The notes under the pieces were generated by a model. It was not told where the DNA came from and did no database searches. It saw nothing but the letters and a program-made list of their open reading frames with translations. From Sphingomonas sp. Leaf412 (lineage in GTDB: Bacteria > Pseudomonadota > Alphaproteobacteria > Sphingomonadales > Sphingomonadaceae): a stretch of 64,000 bases of DNA. Both the position numbers and the translations under genes were made by a program. Numbering within the stretch: the first letter of the stretch is position 1; every line of letters starts with the position of its first letter. Positions 28,861 through 38,768 of this stretch are shown here, piece by piece. The DNA is taken from assembly GCF_001425405.1 (NCBI RefSeq), contig NZ_LMQP01000001.1, forward strand, positions 165,801 to 229,800, read 5' to 3'.

Positions 28861-30181
28861 CGAACACGCCGATCAGTTCGTTCGCCGCATCGTCCAGCCC
28901 GACGCTGTGGTGCGTGTCCTGCCGGATGAATTCCAGGATCGCGGGATGATAGGCGATGGCCGCGTCGATGCCCGCGTCGCTGCCGCTGCGATAGGCGCCC
29001 ATGAGGACGAGATCGCGATTCTCCTCGTACGTCGCCAGATGGCGGCGCAATGCGCGCGCCGCCTGCTGGTGCGCCGATCCGACGATGTCGTTCATCACGC
29101 GGCTGACCGACTTGCTGATGTCGATCGCGGGATAGACCGCCTGCTCCGCCAGCGCGCGGCTCAGCACGATATGCCCGTCCAGGATCGATCGCGCCGAATC
29201 GACCACCGGGTCGTTGCCGTCGTCGCCGTCCGCCAGCACGGTGTAGATGGCGGTGATCGATCCGCCCGTATGCACGTCGGTGCCCGCGCGCTCGATCAAG
29301 TTGGGCAGCATCGCGATCGCCGACGGCGGATAGCCGCGCGCCGACGCGGGCTCGCCCAGCGCCAGCCCGATCTCCCGCCCCGCATGTGCCACGCGGGTCA
29401 GGGAATCGAGGATCAGCAGGACCTTCTTCCCCTCCGCCCGAAACGCTTCCGCGATCGCGGTCGCGCGCAGCGCCCCGCGGATGCGCAGCACCGGGGAGTG
29501 GTTGGCGGGCACGGCCACGACCACCGACCGCGCCCGCGCCTCGCCCGCCACCTTGGTTTCCAGGAAGTCGGACACTTCGCGACTGCGCTCGCCGATCAGG
29601 CCGATGACGATCACGTCCGCCGCCGCGGCCTTCACCATCATCCCCAGCAGCACCGACTTGCCGACGCCCGATCCCGCCATGATGCCGACGCGCTGCCCCT
29701 GCCCCACGGTCAGCAGGCCGTTGATCGCGCGCACGCCGACGTCCATCGGCGCCAGCACGCGCCCGCGGTCCAGCGGCGACTGCATCCTTCCGGCAAGCGG
29801 CCACCGCCCGGCGCCCCGGATCGGGCCCAGCCCGTCGATGGGCAGCCCCGCGCCGTCGACCACGCGGCCCAGCATCGCCGCCCCGACCTCCGCCTCGCCC
29901 GGGGGGCCCACGGGGCGCACCGGCGCCTGCGGCAGCAGCGCGGCGGGCCCGCCCAGGTTCATCATCAGCGTGCGGCCGTTGCGGAAGCCGATGACCTCCG
30001 CCTCCAGCTGGCCGTCGCCGTCCGCGCCGACGCGGCACACGGTACCGACCGGCAGGGTCAGGCCGACCGCCTCCATCAGCAGGCCGTCGTACGAGGCGAG
30101 CCGCCCCGAAACCTTCGGCCGCGCGACGAAGTCGATCGATCCCAGCGTGTCGAGATAGTCGCCCGCGAACGTGTTCAACAT
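28853..30181 (-). CDS. fliI: Flagellum-specific export ATPase FliI
   Basis: This 442-residue protein is the F1-beta-like ATPase of flagellar export. Walker A is GSGVGKS (170-176), Walker B is the KKVLLILDSLTR segment, and the catalytic glutamate region is IGLIGERSREV. The typical SARGYPPSAIAMLPNLIERAG motif is present. The ATG at MLNTFAG is chosen because it overlaps the fliH end by 7 nt and gives the normal N-terminal beta domain; upstream in-frame sequence lies inside fliH. Confidence 0.95.
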   Translation of the reverse strand: MLNTFAGDYLDTLGSIDFVARPKVSGRLASYDGLLMEAVGLTLPVGTVCRVGADGDGQLEAEVIGFRNGRTLMMNLGGPAALLPQAPVRPVGPPGEAEVGAAMLGRVVDGAGLPIDGLGPIRGAGRWPLAGRMQSPLDRGRVLAPMDVGVRAINGLLTVGQGQRVGIMAGSGVGKSVLLGMMVKAAAADVIVIGLIGERSREVSDFLETKVAGEARARSVVVAVPANHSPVLRIRGALRATAIAEAFRAEGKKVLLILDSLTRVAHAGREIGLALGEPASARGYPPSAIAMLPNLIERAGTDVHTGGSITAIYTVLADGDDGNDPVVDSARSILDGHIVLSRALAEQAVYPAIDISKSVSRVMNDIVGSAHQQAARALRRHLATYEENRDLVLMGAYRSGSDAGIDAAIAYHPAILEFIRQDTHHSVGLDDAANELIGVFGD

Positions 30182-30936
30182 GCGGGAAGCGCCGCCCGGT
30201 CGATCGCGGATTCGAGCTGGTCGAGCCACATCGCGGGACCGTCCTCCACGACGGTGGAGGCGCTTTCCATCACGAAACTGCCCCGCGCGACCGCGACGTC
30301 GCCGACCGCGAACACCGCGGACGGCAGCCGACCGTCGAGCAGCGCCACGTCGTCGGGATGGACGCGCAGCATCGCGGATTCGTTCGCATCGGCCAGGCAG
30401 TCGGTCGCCGCCTTTATCCGGCCCGCGAGCAATTCGCCCGACACCCCCGTATCGCCGACGATCCGCGTGACCAGCGCCAGCACGGTGCGGCGCAGCTGCT
30501 CCGCCAGCAACGCGCGATCGATCGCGCCACCACCCGACAATGCCGCGCCGACATCCGCCGTCAGCCCCGCGTCGCGCGCGTCGCTTTCCTGCTGCGCGGC
30601 AAGCGCCGCCGCATAGCCCTCGTCGTAACCCGCGGTGCGCGCCGCCTCGACCGGATCGACGAATCCCGACGCGGGCTGGCCCGCATCCATCGGGTCCCAC
30701 CCCGCGGTGGGGCTGGCGTCGCGGTTCGCGGGCGAGAAGTGGCGCGGCTGCACCCCCGCATTGCCAAGTCCGCCGCCGCCGAACGCCTCCTCGATCCGCG
30801 CGATCAGTTCGGCGGGGGTGAAGCCGCCCGTCGGGGCCACGCGACGCGTCTCCATCGCCGCCCCGGCGGCGGCGTCGCGCCGCGACGGGAAGCCGACGAC
30901 GAAGCCGTCGCCCATGTCCTTCGCCGGATCAGACAT
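30175..30936 (-). CDS. fliH: Flagellar assembly protein FliH
   Basis: This 253-residue protein matches FliH, the stator that holds FliI to the C ring. The N-terminal half is Gly/Ala-rich and variable. The C-terminal half has the FliH/V-ATPase subunit E-like region (LLAEQLRRTVLALVTRIVGD, then HPDDVALL and GSFVMESASTVVEDGP). The sequence AARTAGYDEGYAAALAAQQ resembles the repeated A-x3-G pattern common in FliH. It overlaps fliG by 8 nt. Confidence 0.85.
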   Translation of the reverse strand: MSDPAKDMGDGFVVGFPSRRDAAAGAAMETRRVAPTGGFTPAELIARIEEAFGGGGLGNAGVQPRHFSPANRDASPTAGWDPMDAGQPASGFVDPVEAARTAGYDEGYAAALAAQQESDARDAGLTADVGAALSGGGAIDRALLAEQLRRTVLALVTRIVGDTGVSGELLAGRIKAATDCLADANESAMLRVHPDDVALLDGRLPSAVFAVGDVAVARGSFVMESASTVVEDGPAMWLDQLESAIDRAALPAC

Positions 30937-31945
30937 AATCGTCCTCGCCCGCCCCCATCTGGATCGTGCCGTCCTTCGCCAGGTTGCGCGCGATCTGGAT
31001 CATCGCCTTCTGCGCATCCAGCACTTCGCTCATCTTCATCGGCCCGCGGGCCTCCATGTCGTCGCGGATGCCGTCGGCGGCGCGCGCCGACATGCTTCCC
31101 AGGATACGGTTGCGCGCGGCCTCGTCGCAGCCCTTCAGCGCGCGGGTCAGGATGTCGCCGTCGACGTTGCGGATGAAGGTCGACAGGTTCTTGTCGTCCA
31201 GTTCCAGCAGGTTCTCGAACACGAACATCGCCTCCTCGATCGCCTTGGCCACGTCCTTGTCCATCTTGAACAGCTTGGGCATCACGCGCAGCTCGACCGC
31301 CTTGCGCGCTCCCTGCAACAGCTTCGCCGCCTCGCGCGTACCGCCCAATTGCAGCCCCGCCGCGCTCGGCTGCGCCGATGCGCTGCGACGCTGGATCATC
31401 TGGCGCAGCGTCTCCACCGCCTCCGGCGTGATCGGCCCCAGCTTCGCGATACGATGCAGGATGTCGGGCTGCGCCGCGTCGGGCAGCAGTTCCAGCACCT
31501 GGCTGCCGATCGCGGGATCCAGGTTCGCGATCAGGACCGCGGCGATCTGCGGATGCTCCTTGTCCAGCATCTGCGCGATCTCCGGCGCCTCCAGCCAGTC
31601 GAGCAGGTCGATCTCGCACACCGCCTCGGTCGGGGTGATGCGCGCCAGCACGCTCTCGGCCTTCTCCGGCCCGAGCGCCCGGTTCATGACCGATTCCACA
31701 TGCGGCCGGGGATCGAAGGTGATGCCCGTCCGCTCGCGCGCCCTCCCGACGAAATCGTCGAGTACGCCGCCCACCTCGTCCTCGCTGACGTCCGCGACCG
31801 CGAACATCGCGGTGCCCAGCTTGCGCACTTCCTCGGGGTCCAGCTTTTGCAGGATCGCCGCGGCCTCCTCCTCGCCGACCAGCATCATCAGCACCGCGGC
31901 GCGTTCGACACCGGTGAACTGCCGCGCGGGCGCCGGTGCGGTCAC
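30929..31945 (-). CDS. fliG: Flagellar motor switch protein FliG
   Basis: This 338-residue protein has the three FliG domains: N-terminal FliF-binding (TGVERAAVLMMLVGEEEAA), middle with the conserved EHPQ (in DKEHPQIAAVLIANL), and C-terminal torque helix region (FVFENLLELDDKNLSTFIRNVD). It generates torque against the stator. A GTG start overlaps the fliF stop (GTGA). Confidence 0.96.
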   Translation of the reverse strand: MTAPAPARQFTGVERAAVLMMLVGEEEAAAILQKLDPEEVRKLGTAMFAVADVSEDEVGGVLDDFVGRARERTGITFDPRPHVESVMNRALGPEKAESVLARITPTEAVCEIDLLDWLEAPEIAQMLDKEHPQIAAVLIANLDPAIGSQVLELLPDAAQPDILHRIAKLGPITPEAVETLRQMIQRRSASAQPSAAGLQLGGTREAAKLLQGARKAVELRVMPKLFKMDKDVAKAIEEAMFVFENLLELDDKNLSTFIRNVDGDILTRALKGCDEAARNRILGSMSARAADGIRDDMEARGPMKMSEVLDAQKAMIQIARNLAKDGTIQMGAGEDDYV

Positions 31946-33615
31946 GACTTGGCGTCCGCGGAGATCATGTCACGGACCGCCAGCGCGGCGCGCGCGGGAT
32001 TGTCGCGCGTGAAGCCGCGCACCGCGCCGACGCGATCGTCGAAACTGGCGCCCTGTGCGATCTGGTCCAGCGCGACGGGGTTGGCGACGGAAATGCCCGC
32101 CGGTCCCGCCGCCGTCTCGGCCGCGGCGCCCATCGGCAGCGCGCCCGCCGCGGGGGCGTCGTCGCGCTTCTTCATCAACGCCTTGGCCAGCGGCCGGACG
32201 CCCAGCATCAGCACCAGCAGCGCGATGACGATCGCGGTCAGGTTGCGCGCCACGATCGGCAGCCAGGCATTGTCGTACCACGCCGGGCCGTCGGCGGCGG
32301 CGGTACCCGCCTCCGCGAACTTGCGGCTGATAACGGTGACGTTGTCGTTGCGCGCCTGGTCGAAGCCGACCGCGCTCTTCACCAGTTCGTTGATCTGGCC
32401 GATCTCCATCGCGGTGCGACGCCCCTTCTCGGGATCGCGCAGCAGGACCGCGACCGACAGGCGCTTGACCCCGCCCGGCGCCGCGCGCGTGACCGACACT
32501 TCCTTGCCCAGGTCGTAGGCGCGGCTGAACTGGTCCGACTGCTTGTTCGCGTCGGGCGCGGGGCCGCCGGGGGTCGGCACGCCGGGATTGCCCGTCGCGG
32601 GCTGCGGCGTGGACAGCTGGCTGGCGGGCGGCGGCGTGTTGCTCAGCGCGCCGGGAATGCCCCCCGGCGTCTGCGCCGTCGCCTGGTTGCCGGTCCAGTT
32701 GCCCGTCTCGGCGCGCAGGCGACCGTCCTTATCGTAGCTTTCGCGCGTCGCGCTGGTCTCGTCCAGATTGACCTCGGCCTGCACCTCCGCGGTGAAATTG
32801 CCCGCGCCGACCAGCGGGGTCAGCAATTGCACCAGCTGCTGGCGATATTTGTCCTCCACCTGCCGCTGGAACCGGATCCGCGCTTCGGAGCCGTCGCCGC
32901 CGTTGCCGTCCTTGCTCAGCAGGCCGCCGAGCTGGTCGACGACGGTCACCGCGTCGGGCTTCATCCCCGGCACGCTGCTGGCGACGAGGTTCACGATCGA
33001 GGATACCTGCGCCTCGCTCAGCGCGCGGCCCGATTGCAGCTTCAGCACCACCGACGCGGACGGCTGCGCATTGTCGCGCAGGAACACGCTGGCCTCGGGC
33101 GTGGCGAGGTGGACGCGCGCTTCCGCGACCGCGTCGATCTCCTGGATCGACCGCGCGATTTCCGTCTCCCGCGCCTGCCGCAGCCGCTCGCCTTCCACCG
33201 CGCGCGACACGCCCATCGGAAGCTGGTCGAGGATCGCGTAACCGCCCGGCGCCGCCTTGGGCAGGCCCTGCCCCGCCAGCAACAACCGCGCGCGCGAATA
33301 ATCCTCCTCCGCCACGGTCAATGCACCGCTGCCGTCGTCGATATGGCTGTCGATGTTGCCCGCGCTCAACGCCTGCGTCACCGCCGCCTTGTCGGCATCG
33401 GCCAGGCCCGAGAACAGCGTCTTCTGCGGCGGCGCGGACAGCGCGGACCACGCCAGCGCCGCGGCGCCGATCAGGCCGACCATCAACGCCATCGGCCCGG
33501 CACGCCGGACCGCGGGCTGCGCGAACACGGACTGCACCTGGCGCAGCGGATTGGCGAAACGCTCCGGCACCAGCGGCGCGGGAACGGGGTTCGTGGGGGC
33601 AAGAGCGTTGCTCAT
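31942..33615 (-). CDS. fliF: Flagellar MS-ring protein FliF
   Basis: This 557-residue protein forms the MS ring in the inner membrane. The first membrane segment is at about 38-58, the YscJ-like ring-building motifs follow (LFSGLADADKAAVTQAL, SRAVEGERLRQARETEIARSI), and a second membrane segment is near 455-475 (ARNLTAIVIALLVLMLGV). The cytoplasmic tail that binds FliG ends the protein. It starts one base before the end of fliE. Confidence 0.95.
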   Translation of the reverse strand: MSNALAPTNPVPAPLVPERFANPLRQVQSVFAQPAVRRAGPMALMVGLIGAAALAWSALSAPPQKTLFSGLADADKAAVTQALSAGNIDSHIDDGSGALTVAEEDYSRARLLLAGQGLPKAAPGGYAILDQLPMGVSRAVEGERLRQARETEIARSIQEIDAVAEARVHLATPEASVFLRDNAQPSASVVLKLQSGRALSEAQVSSIVNLVASSVPGMKPDAVTVVDQLGGLLSKDGNGGDGSEARIRFQRQVEDKYRQQLVQLLTPLVGAGNFTAEVQAEVNLDETSATRESYDKDGRLRAETGNWTGNQATAQTPGGIPGALSNTPPPASQLSTPQPATGNPGVPTPGGPAPDANKQSDQFSRAYDLGKEVSVTRAAPGGVKRLSVAVLLRDPEKGRRTAMEIGQINELVKSAVGFDQARNDNVTVISRKFAEAGTAAADGPAWYDNAWLPIVARNLTAIVIALLVLMLGVRPLAKALMKKRDDAPAAGALPMGAAAETAAGPAGISVANPVALDQIAQGASFDDRVGAVRGFTRDNPARAALAVRDMISADAKS

Positions 33616-33616
33616 G

Positions 33617-33967
33617 TCAGACCGGCATGCTCATGATGTCCTTGTAGGCGGACAGGATCTTGTTGCGGACCTGCAAGGTCGCCTCGAAACCGACGGAGGC
33701 TTCCTGCCGCGCCAGCATCACCTTCGCGATGTCGACGGTCTCGCCCCGCTCGTACGATTCGGATAACGCGCTGGCCTTCTGCTGGCCGGCGTTCACCTTC
33801 TCCAGCGCGGTCTGCATCGTGTCGGCGAAGCTGCCGCCGGGCGACGATGCGACCGGCGCCGGGGTACTCGCCACCGCATTGGCCCGGCCCAGCGCGGCGT
33901 TGCGCTCCAGGATCTGCTGCCGCAGCGCCATCACGCGGTCGACGCCGCCCACACCTGCGATGCTCAT
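33617..33967 (-). CDS. fliE: Flagellar rod-MS ring junction protein FliE
   Basis: This 116-residue protein matches FliE, the first exported rod subunit: FADTMQTALEKVNAGQQKA in the middle and VMLARQEASVGFEATLQVRNK near the end, finishing AYKDIMSMPV. The ATG has GGAG about 10 bases upstream and overlaps the flbD stop by 4 nt, which fixes it over an in-frame option further upstream. Confidence 0.94.
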   Translation of the reverse strand: MSIAGVGGVDRVMALRQQILERNAALGRANAVASTPAPVASSPGGSFADTMQTALEKVNAGQQKASALSESYERGETVDIAKVMLARQEASVGFEATLQVRNKILSAYKDIMSMPV

Positions 33968-35211
33968 GCCGTGGCACTCCGGACGAGGTCGTCGCCGCAC
34001 TCACGCGCACGGGCGAGGCGGTAGCGCAGCGTGCGCTCCGAAATGCCCAGCCGCTTCGCGGTTTCGATCCGGCTGCCGCCGCAGGCCGCCAGCGTGTCGC
34101 GGATCGCCGCGAATTCCGAAAGCTGCACCACCTGCCCCAGCGTCTCGCCCTCGATCGCGATCAGCCGGGGGGCGGAGGGGCGATCGAACACGATATGGCT
34201 CGCCTCGATCGTGTCGCCGCCGCAGAACAGCAAGGCGCGCTGGATCACGTTCTCCAGCTCGCGGACGTTGCCGGGCCAGTCGTGCGCGACCAGTTCTGCG
34301 ATCGCGGCATCGGACGGCCATGGCACGACGGCGCGCGTGCCCGCGTGGCGCAGGATCATCGTCGCGGCCAGCGCCGGGATGTCCTGCGCCCGCTCCGCCA
34401 GCGGCTTCGTCGTCAACGGGAAGACGGACAGGCGGTAGTACAGATCGGCGCGGAACCGCCCCGCCGCCACTTCGGCCTGGAGGTCGCGGTTGGCGCAGGC
34501 GATGACGCGCACGTCGACCGCCACCGGCTGCGTCGCGCCGATCGGCACGACCTCGCGCTCCTGCAACACGCGCAGCAGCTTTGCCTGGAGGCCGACCGGC
34601 ATCTCCGCGATCTCGTCCAGCAGGATCGTGCCGCCGTGCGCCGCGCGGAAGAACCCCTCGCCTGCCGCGGACGCGCCGGTGAAGGAACCCTTCTGATGCC
34701 CGAACAGCATCGCCTCCAGCATCGATTCGGGCAGCGCGGCGCAGTTCAGCGCGATGAACGGGCCGTCCCTGCGCGGGCTGTTCAGGTGGATCGTGCGTGC
34801 CAGCACTTCCTTGCCCGTGCCGGTGGGCCCGTTGATGAGGACGGTGATGTCCGCCTGCGCCACGCGCTCCGCCAGCGCGAACAGCGCCAGCGTCTCGGGA
34901 TCGGCCGCGGTCGGCAGTTCCGGCCCGCCGACCAGCGCGCGGGCGAAGGCATTGCCGACCGCCGCATCGCCATGGCCATAGGCGATTCGCGCCGGGGCGC
35001 CGTCGCGGTGCGGCACGATCGTGCGGCCCGCGCTGCCCACCACGACGCTGCGCGACGGCACCGTCATCGCCTCGCCTTCCGCCACCAGGTGCACCGCGCC
35101 GGGCGTCGGACGGGTGCCCGCACGCTCCACCGCGAAGCCCTGCGCGCGCAGCGAGGACACGAGCGTCAGGTGCTCCCGCTCCACGACTGACGACGGCACG
35201 ATCGAACGCAT
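33964..35211 (-). CDS. flbD: FlbD-type sigma-54 activator of flagellar genes
   Basis: This 415-residue protein is an NtrC-family activator. The AAA+ domain is complete: Walker A GPTGTGK (128-134), the sigma-54 contact loop as GSFTGA (175-180), Walker B ILLDE (196-200) and the arginine-finger region FRADLYYRL. A Fis-type helix-turn-helix ends it (TAKRLGISERTLRYRLARA). The first 100 residues do not look like a normal receiver with a phospho-acceptor aspartate. It heads the fliE-to-fliS run and is divergent from fliC, matching Caulobacter FlbD, the regulator of late flagellar genes. GGGGA precedes the ATG. Confidence 0.88.
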   Translation of the reverse strand: MRSIVPSSVVEREHLTLVSSLRAQGFAVERAGTRPTPGAVHLVAEGEAMTVPSRSVVVGSAGRTIVPHRDGAPARIAYGHGDAAVGNAFARALVGGPELPTAADPETLALFALAERVAQADITVLINGPTGTGKEVLARTIHLNSPRRDGPFIALNCAALPESMLEAMLFGHQKGSFTGASAAGEGFFRAAHGGTILLDEIAEMPVGLQAKLLRVLQEREVVPIGATQPVAVDVRVIACANRDLQAEVAAGRFRADLYYRLSVFPLTTKPLAERAQDIPALAATMILRHAGTRAVVPWPSDAAIAELVAHDWPGNVRELENVIQRALLFCGGDTIEASHIVFDRPSAPRLIAIEGETLGQVVQLSEFAAIRDTLAACGGSRIETAKRLGISERTLRYRLARARECGDDLVRSATA

Positions 35212-35268
35212 GAGTAATCCCCGCTGTTTGCTGGACACGGGCATGCGGCAGCAATGGTTAACACGCCG

Positions 35269-35274
35269 TATAAT
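35269..35274 (+). promoter_or_regulatory. Perfect TATAAT hexamer in the flbD-fliC gap
   Basis: A plus-strand TATAAT stands out in this GC-rich DNA about 205 bases before fliC. I see no good -35 element at 16-18 bases, so its function is doubtful. It could give a long fliC leader. Confidence 0.25.
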
Positions 35275-35343
35275 TGCCGTCCGACCGGCAACATTTTTCC
35301 GGGCGCGCGACCGCCCCCACGCGGGCGCACGTGGGCACCCGCG

Positions 35344-35359
35344 AGGCACCCCGGCAGCG
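35344..35359 (+). promoter_or_regulatory. Candidate sigma-54 promoter for fliC
   Basis: AGGCACCCCGGCAGCG has GG and GC doublets 10 bases apart and a good GGCAC -24 half; the -12 half is weak (CAGC for TTGC). A neighbouring GGCAC at 35334-35338 gives an alternative. FlbD encoded next door would be the activator. Confidence 0.3.
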
Positions 35360-35478
35360 ACGGCCGTGCGAAAAAACTTCGCTAAAGCCGCGCCGCACCC
35401 GGCCGTTTTGCTGGTCGACGGCTCGGCCCTTCGCTCGGGGGGGCAGCAGGGATCGTCTTACTTTTGGAGACCTTTGAA

Positions 35479-37095
35479 ATGACGGTTATCGGAACCAACA
35501 TTTCGGCGCTGCGCTCGGCGAATGCCTCGTCGTCGGCGTCGATGTCGCTGAGCCAGGCCATGGAGCGCCTGTCGACCGGCAAGCGCATCAACTCGGCCAA
35601 GGACGACGCCGCCGGCCTCGCGATTTCGAGCCGCATGACCAGCCAGGTCAAGTCGATGGCCGTCGCGATCCGCAACGCCGGCGACGGCATCTCGATGACG
35701 CAGACCGCCGAAGGCGCGCTGGGCGAAGTCACCAACATGCTTCAGCGCATGAAGGAACTGGCCACGCAGTCGGCCAACGGCACGCTGGGCACGTCGGAGC
35801 GCAAGGCGCTTCAGGCGGAAACCAGCCAGCTGCTGAGCCAGATCAACGATATCTCGCGCACCACCAACTTCAACGGGCTGAACCTGCTCGACGGTTCGGT
35901 GAAGGGCCTGACGCTTCAGACCGGCAGCAATTCCGGCGACACCGTCGCGATCAACCTCAACCGCGTGTCGACGCAGTCGCTCGGCCTCGACGGGGCGCAG
36001 GCCGTGTCCGGTCGCGCCGGTGGATCCACCGCCATCTCGACGAACTTGCAGCTGAACGGCAAGCAGGTGTTCTCGGCCGGTACGACGATCAGCACCGCGA
36101 AGGATTTCGCGACCGCGGTCAACAACAATCCGGCGCTGGGCGTCGTCGCCACGGCCTCGAACAGCCTGTCGACCAGCGCTGCCGTCACCGGCGTCATCGC
36201 CAACGGCACGATCAACGGCAAGGCGATCGCCGGTGCCACCGACGCTGCCACGCTGGTCGAGACGATCAACAACAACAAGGCGACCTACGGCGTCACCGCG
36301 AAGCTGGAATCGGACGGCAAGATCACGCTGTCCAACGACGACGGCAGCAACATCTCGACCGCCGGCGGCGCGTTCGGCACGAACACCGACATCAAGGGCT
36401 ATGTCGCGCTGACCAACGCCGACGGATCGGCGCTGAAGATCGCCAGCACGACCGCGACCGACCTGTCGCAGCTCGGCCTGAACGGGTCGGACGGCGCCAG
36501 CTTCACCGGCGTTGCCGTGTCCGCCACGGACAACACCGCGCTGACCGCGGGTACGCTGAAGATCAACGGCGTCGAGATCGGCGCGGCGACGGGTGGCACG
36601 GCCGCTGCCGGCAACGGCACGTCCTACGCAGCCGCGATCAACCTGAAGACCGCCGAAACCGGCGTGACCGCGACGAGCACTGCGGGCGTCATCACGCTCA
36701 CCACGACCACCGGCGGGCCGGTTCGCGTCGAGGGTGCGGGCGCGGCCACGATCGGCTTCAACAGCCAGGGCGGCACCGGTTCCGAGGGCGCGGCGCTCGA
36801 CATCTCCACGGCGGCGGGCGCGAGCCGGGCGCTGTCGGTGATCGACAAGGCGCTGGACGGCGTGTCGGCGAAGCGCGGCGACCTGGGCGCGATCCAGAAC
36901 CGTCTGGAGGTGACGGTCAACAACCTGACCACCACCACGTCGAACCTGTCGGAAGCGCGCAGCCGCATCGAGGACGCGGACTTCTCCGCCGAATCGACCG
37001 CGCTGGCGAAGGCGCAGATCCTCAGCCAGGCGTCCACCGCGATGCTGGCGCAGGCCAACCAGTCGCAGCAGGGCGTGCTGAAGCTCCTGTCGTAA
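35479..37095 (+). CDS. fliC: Flagellin FliC
   Basis: This 538-residue protein has the conserved N-terminal flagellin domain (residues 1-135, [49 protein letters not shown]) and C-terminal domain (about 445-538, [40 protein letters not shown], ending LKLLS). The 300-residue centre is Thr/Ala/Gly-rich and variable, with flagellin hook-IN-like repeats ([11 protein letters not shown]). It is longer than the 270-400 residues of many alphaproteobacterial flagellins. The ATG has GGAG 9 bases upstream. It is the only flagellar gene on the plus strand and would be exported by the neighbouring gate with FliS as chaperone. Confidence 0.97.
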   Translation: MTVIGTNISALRSANASSSASMSLSQAMERLSTGKRINSAKDDAAGLAISSRMTSQVKSMAVAIRNAGDGISMTQTAEGALGEVTNMLQRMKELATQSANGTLGTSERKALQAETSQLLSQINDISRTTNFNGLNLLDGSVKGLTLQTGSNSGDTVAINLNRVSTQSLGLDGAQAVSGRAGGSTAISTNLQLNGKQVFSAGTTISTAKDFATAVNNNPALGVVATASNSLSTSAAVTGVIANGTINGKAIAGATDAATLVETINNNKATYGVTAKLESDGKITLSNDDGSNISTAGGAFGTNTDIKGYVALTNADGSALKIASTTATDLSQLGLNGSDGASFTGVAVSATDNTALTAGTLKINGVEIGAATGGTAAAGNGTSYAAAINLKTAETGVTATSTAGVITLTTTTGGPVRVEGAGAATIGFNSQGGTGSEGAALDISTAAGASRALSVIDKALDGVSAKRGDLGAIQNRLEVTVNNLTTTTSNLSEARSRIEDADFSAESTALAKAQILSQASTAMLAQANQSQQGVLKLLS

Positions 37096-37100
37096 GGCTA

Positions 37101-37151
37101 GTGCGCCCGCGCCGTCGCCGCCCCCCCGAGAAGGGCGACGGCGCGGCGCAC
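37101..37151. terminator. Strong hairpin after fliC
   Basis: A 12-bp perfect stem (CGCGCCGTCGCC / GGCGACGGCGCG) is extended after one bulged C by GTGCGC / GCGCAC, giving 18 pairs around a 14-base loop. It begins 5 bases after the fliC stop and lies between convergent genes. No T-run follows. Confidence 0.6.
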
Positions 37152-37231
37152 GCTTCGCCCGGAGTATTGGGCGGAGGTTCGGACCCCGTCGGCGAAAGCC
37201 GGCGGGGTTCCTTGCGTCGGCAGGGCGGGCG

Positions 37232-38734
37232 TCACGCCTCCTCGCGCACCCGCAGCATCGCCGCCGCGGCGAGCAGCAGGGTCGCCGCGGCGAAGGCCAT
37301 CGTCCAGATCGGCTCGTCGGGGAAGAAGCGCTTCATGATCGATCCCATGACGGTCGCGACCAGCAATTGCGGCACGACCACGAACACGTTGAACAGGCCC
37401 ATGTAGACGCCCAGCTTTCGCGGCGGCAGCGTGGAGGCCAGGATGGCGTAGGGCATGGCCAGGATCGTCGACCACGCGATGCCGATCCCCACCTCGCTCG
37501 CCAGCAGCCACATCGGATCGCGCACGACGAAGAAGCTGGCATAGCCCGCCGCGCCGCACAGCAGCCCTGCGACATGCGTCCGCACCTTGCCGATCCGCCG
37601 CGCCAGGAACGGCAGCAGCACCAGTGCGGACACCGCCGCGACGCCGTTGTAGGTCGCGAACAGGACGTCGACCCAATTGGCGCCCTGCTGATACGCCGCG
37701 CTGGCGGGATCGGGCGCGGCGAAGAAGTCGCGCGTCACGATCGGCGTGGTGTTGATCCACATGATGAACAGCGCGGACCAGCTGAAGAACTGCACCACCG
37801 CCAGCCGCTTCATGATCGGCGGCATGCCCGCGAAATCGCCGACGATATGGCCCAGCAGGCTGGCCGGACGCCCCGTCCGCGCCATCGCGATCGCCACCAT
37901 GCCCGCGATACCGTAGCCCGCCAGCAGCGCGCCCAGCAGGTAGACCTCCTTTTCCAGCCCCGCCGCCGCCACCGCCAGCGTCACCACGCCGCCCGCCGCG
38001 ATCCACGCGAGCGCCCCGCCGAAGCCCCGCGCGGCCAGGACGCGCACCGTATGGCCGTCCTCCTCGTCGTCCGCGCCGTGGAAGCGCGCCATCTGGTCCG
38101 GCGAATATTCCTGCGTCGTCATGACGGTCCACAGCACGCTGGCGAACAGCGCGATCCCGCCGAACCAGAAGGCGTAGCGCACCGAGTCCGGAATGCCGCC
38201 CGCGGGCGCGACGTTGCTGACCCCCAGATGTTCCAGCGCCCAGGGGAAGATCGATCCGACGACCGCGCCCGCGCCGATGAACGCGGTCTGCACGCCGTAG
38301 CCCGCGGCATGCTGGTCCTTGTCCAGCATGTCGCCGACGAAGGCGCGGAACGGCTCCATCGATACGTTCAGCGCGGCATCGAGCATCCACAGCAGCAGCG
38401 CTGCGGCGAGCAGGCCCGGCGCCTCCGGCATCGCGATCAGCGCGATCGCGGCCAGGATCGCGCCCGCCAGGAAATACGGTCGCCGCCGCCCCAGCCGCCC
38501 CAGCCACGTCCGGTCCGACAGGTGCCCGATCACCGGCTGCACCAGCAGCCCCGTCAACGGCGCCGCGACCCACAGGGCGGGCAGGTCGTCCAGGCTGGTC
38601 CCCAGCGACTGGAAGATCCGGCTCATGTTCGCGTTCTGCAACGCGAAGCCGATCTGGATGCCGAAGAATCCGAACGACAGGTTCCACAGCCCGGCGAAGC
38701 CGAGTTTCGGGCGGCGTTCCGTTGCGGTGGTCAT
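37232..38734 (-). CDS. MFS sugar transporter of the SLC45/maltose type
   Basis: This 500-residue protein has about 12 membrane segments. The start WNLSFGFFGIQIGFALQNANMSRIF and the following DLPALWVAAPLTGLLVQPVIGHLSDRTW are typical of the proton-coupled sucrose/maltose carriers (SLC45, MalY of Caulobacter). It would bring maltose or short maltodextrins across the inner membrane. GGGGAGGGGAG precedes the ATG. It follows the halogenase-like gene by 97 bases containing a palindromic repeat, and ends the amylase-led run. The substrate is inferred from the neighbours. Confidence 0.88.
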   Translation of the reverse strand: MTTATERRPKLGFAGLWNLSFGFFGIQIGFALQNANMSRIFQSLGTSLDDLPALWVAAPLTGLLVQPVIGHLSDRTWLGRLGRRRPYFLAGAILAAIALIAMPEAPGLLAAALLLWMLDAALNVSMEPFRAFVGDMLDKDQHAAGYGVQTAFIGAGAVVGSIFPWALEHLGVSNVAPAGGIPDSVRYAFWFGGIALFASVLWTVMTTQEYSPDQMARFHGADDEEDGHTVRVLAARGFGGALAWIAAGGVVTLAVAAAGLEKEVYLLGALLAGYGIAGMVAIAMARTGRPASLLGHIVGDFAGMPPIMKRLAVVQFFSWSALFIMWINTTPIVTRDFFAAPDPASAAYQQGANWVDVLFATYNGVAAVSALVLLPFLARRIGKVRTHVAGLLCGAAGYASFFVVRDPMWLLASEVGIGIAWSTILAMPYAILASTLPPRKLGVYMGLFNVFVVVPQLLVATVMGSIMKRFFPDEPIWTMAFAAATLLLAAAAMLRVREEA

Positions 38735-38768
38735 TGTTGCTCCCCTCCCCTTGTCCGATCCCCACCCC

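Noticed and set aside
26806..28929. Gly/Ala-rich plus-strand frame opposite fliK and fliJ
   Set aside because: It mirrors the Pro/Ala-rich FliK sequence and has no ribosome site or domain.
35228..35274. TTGCTG (35228-35233) with TATAAT as a full sigma-70 promoter for fliC
   Set aside because: The two hexamers are 35 bases apart, far beyond the normal spacing, so only the isolated -10 is listed at low confidence.
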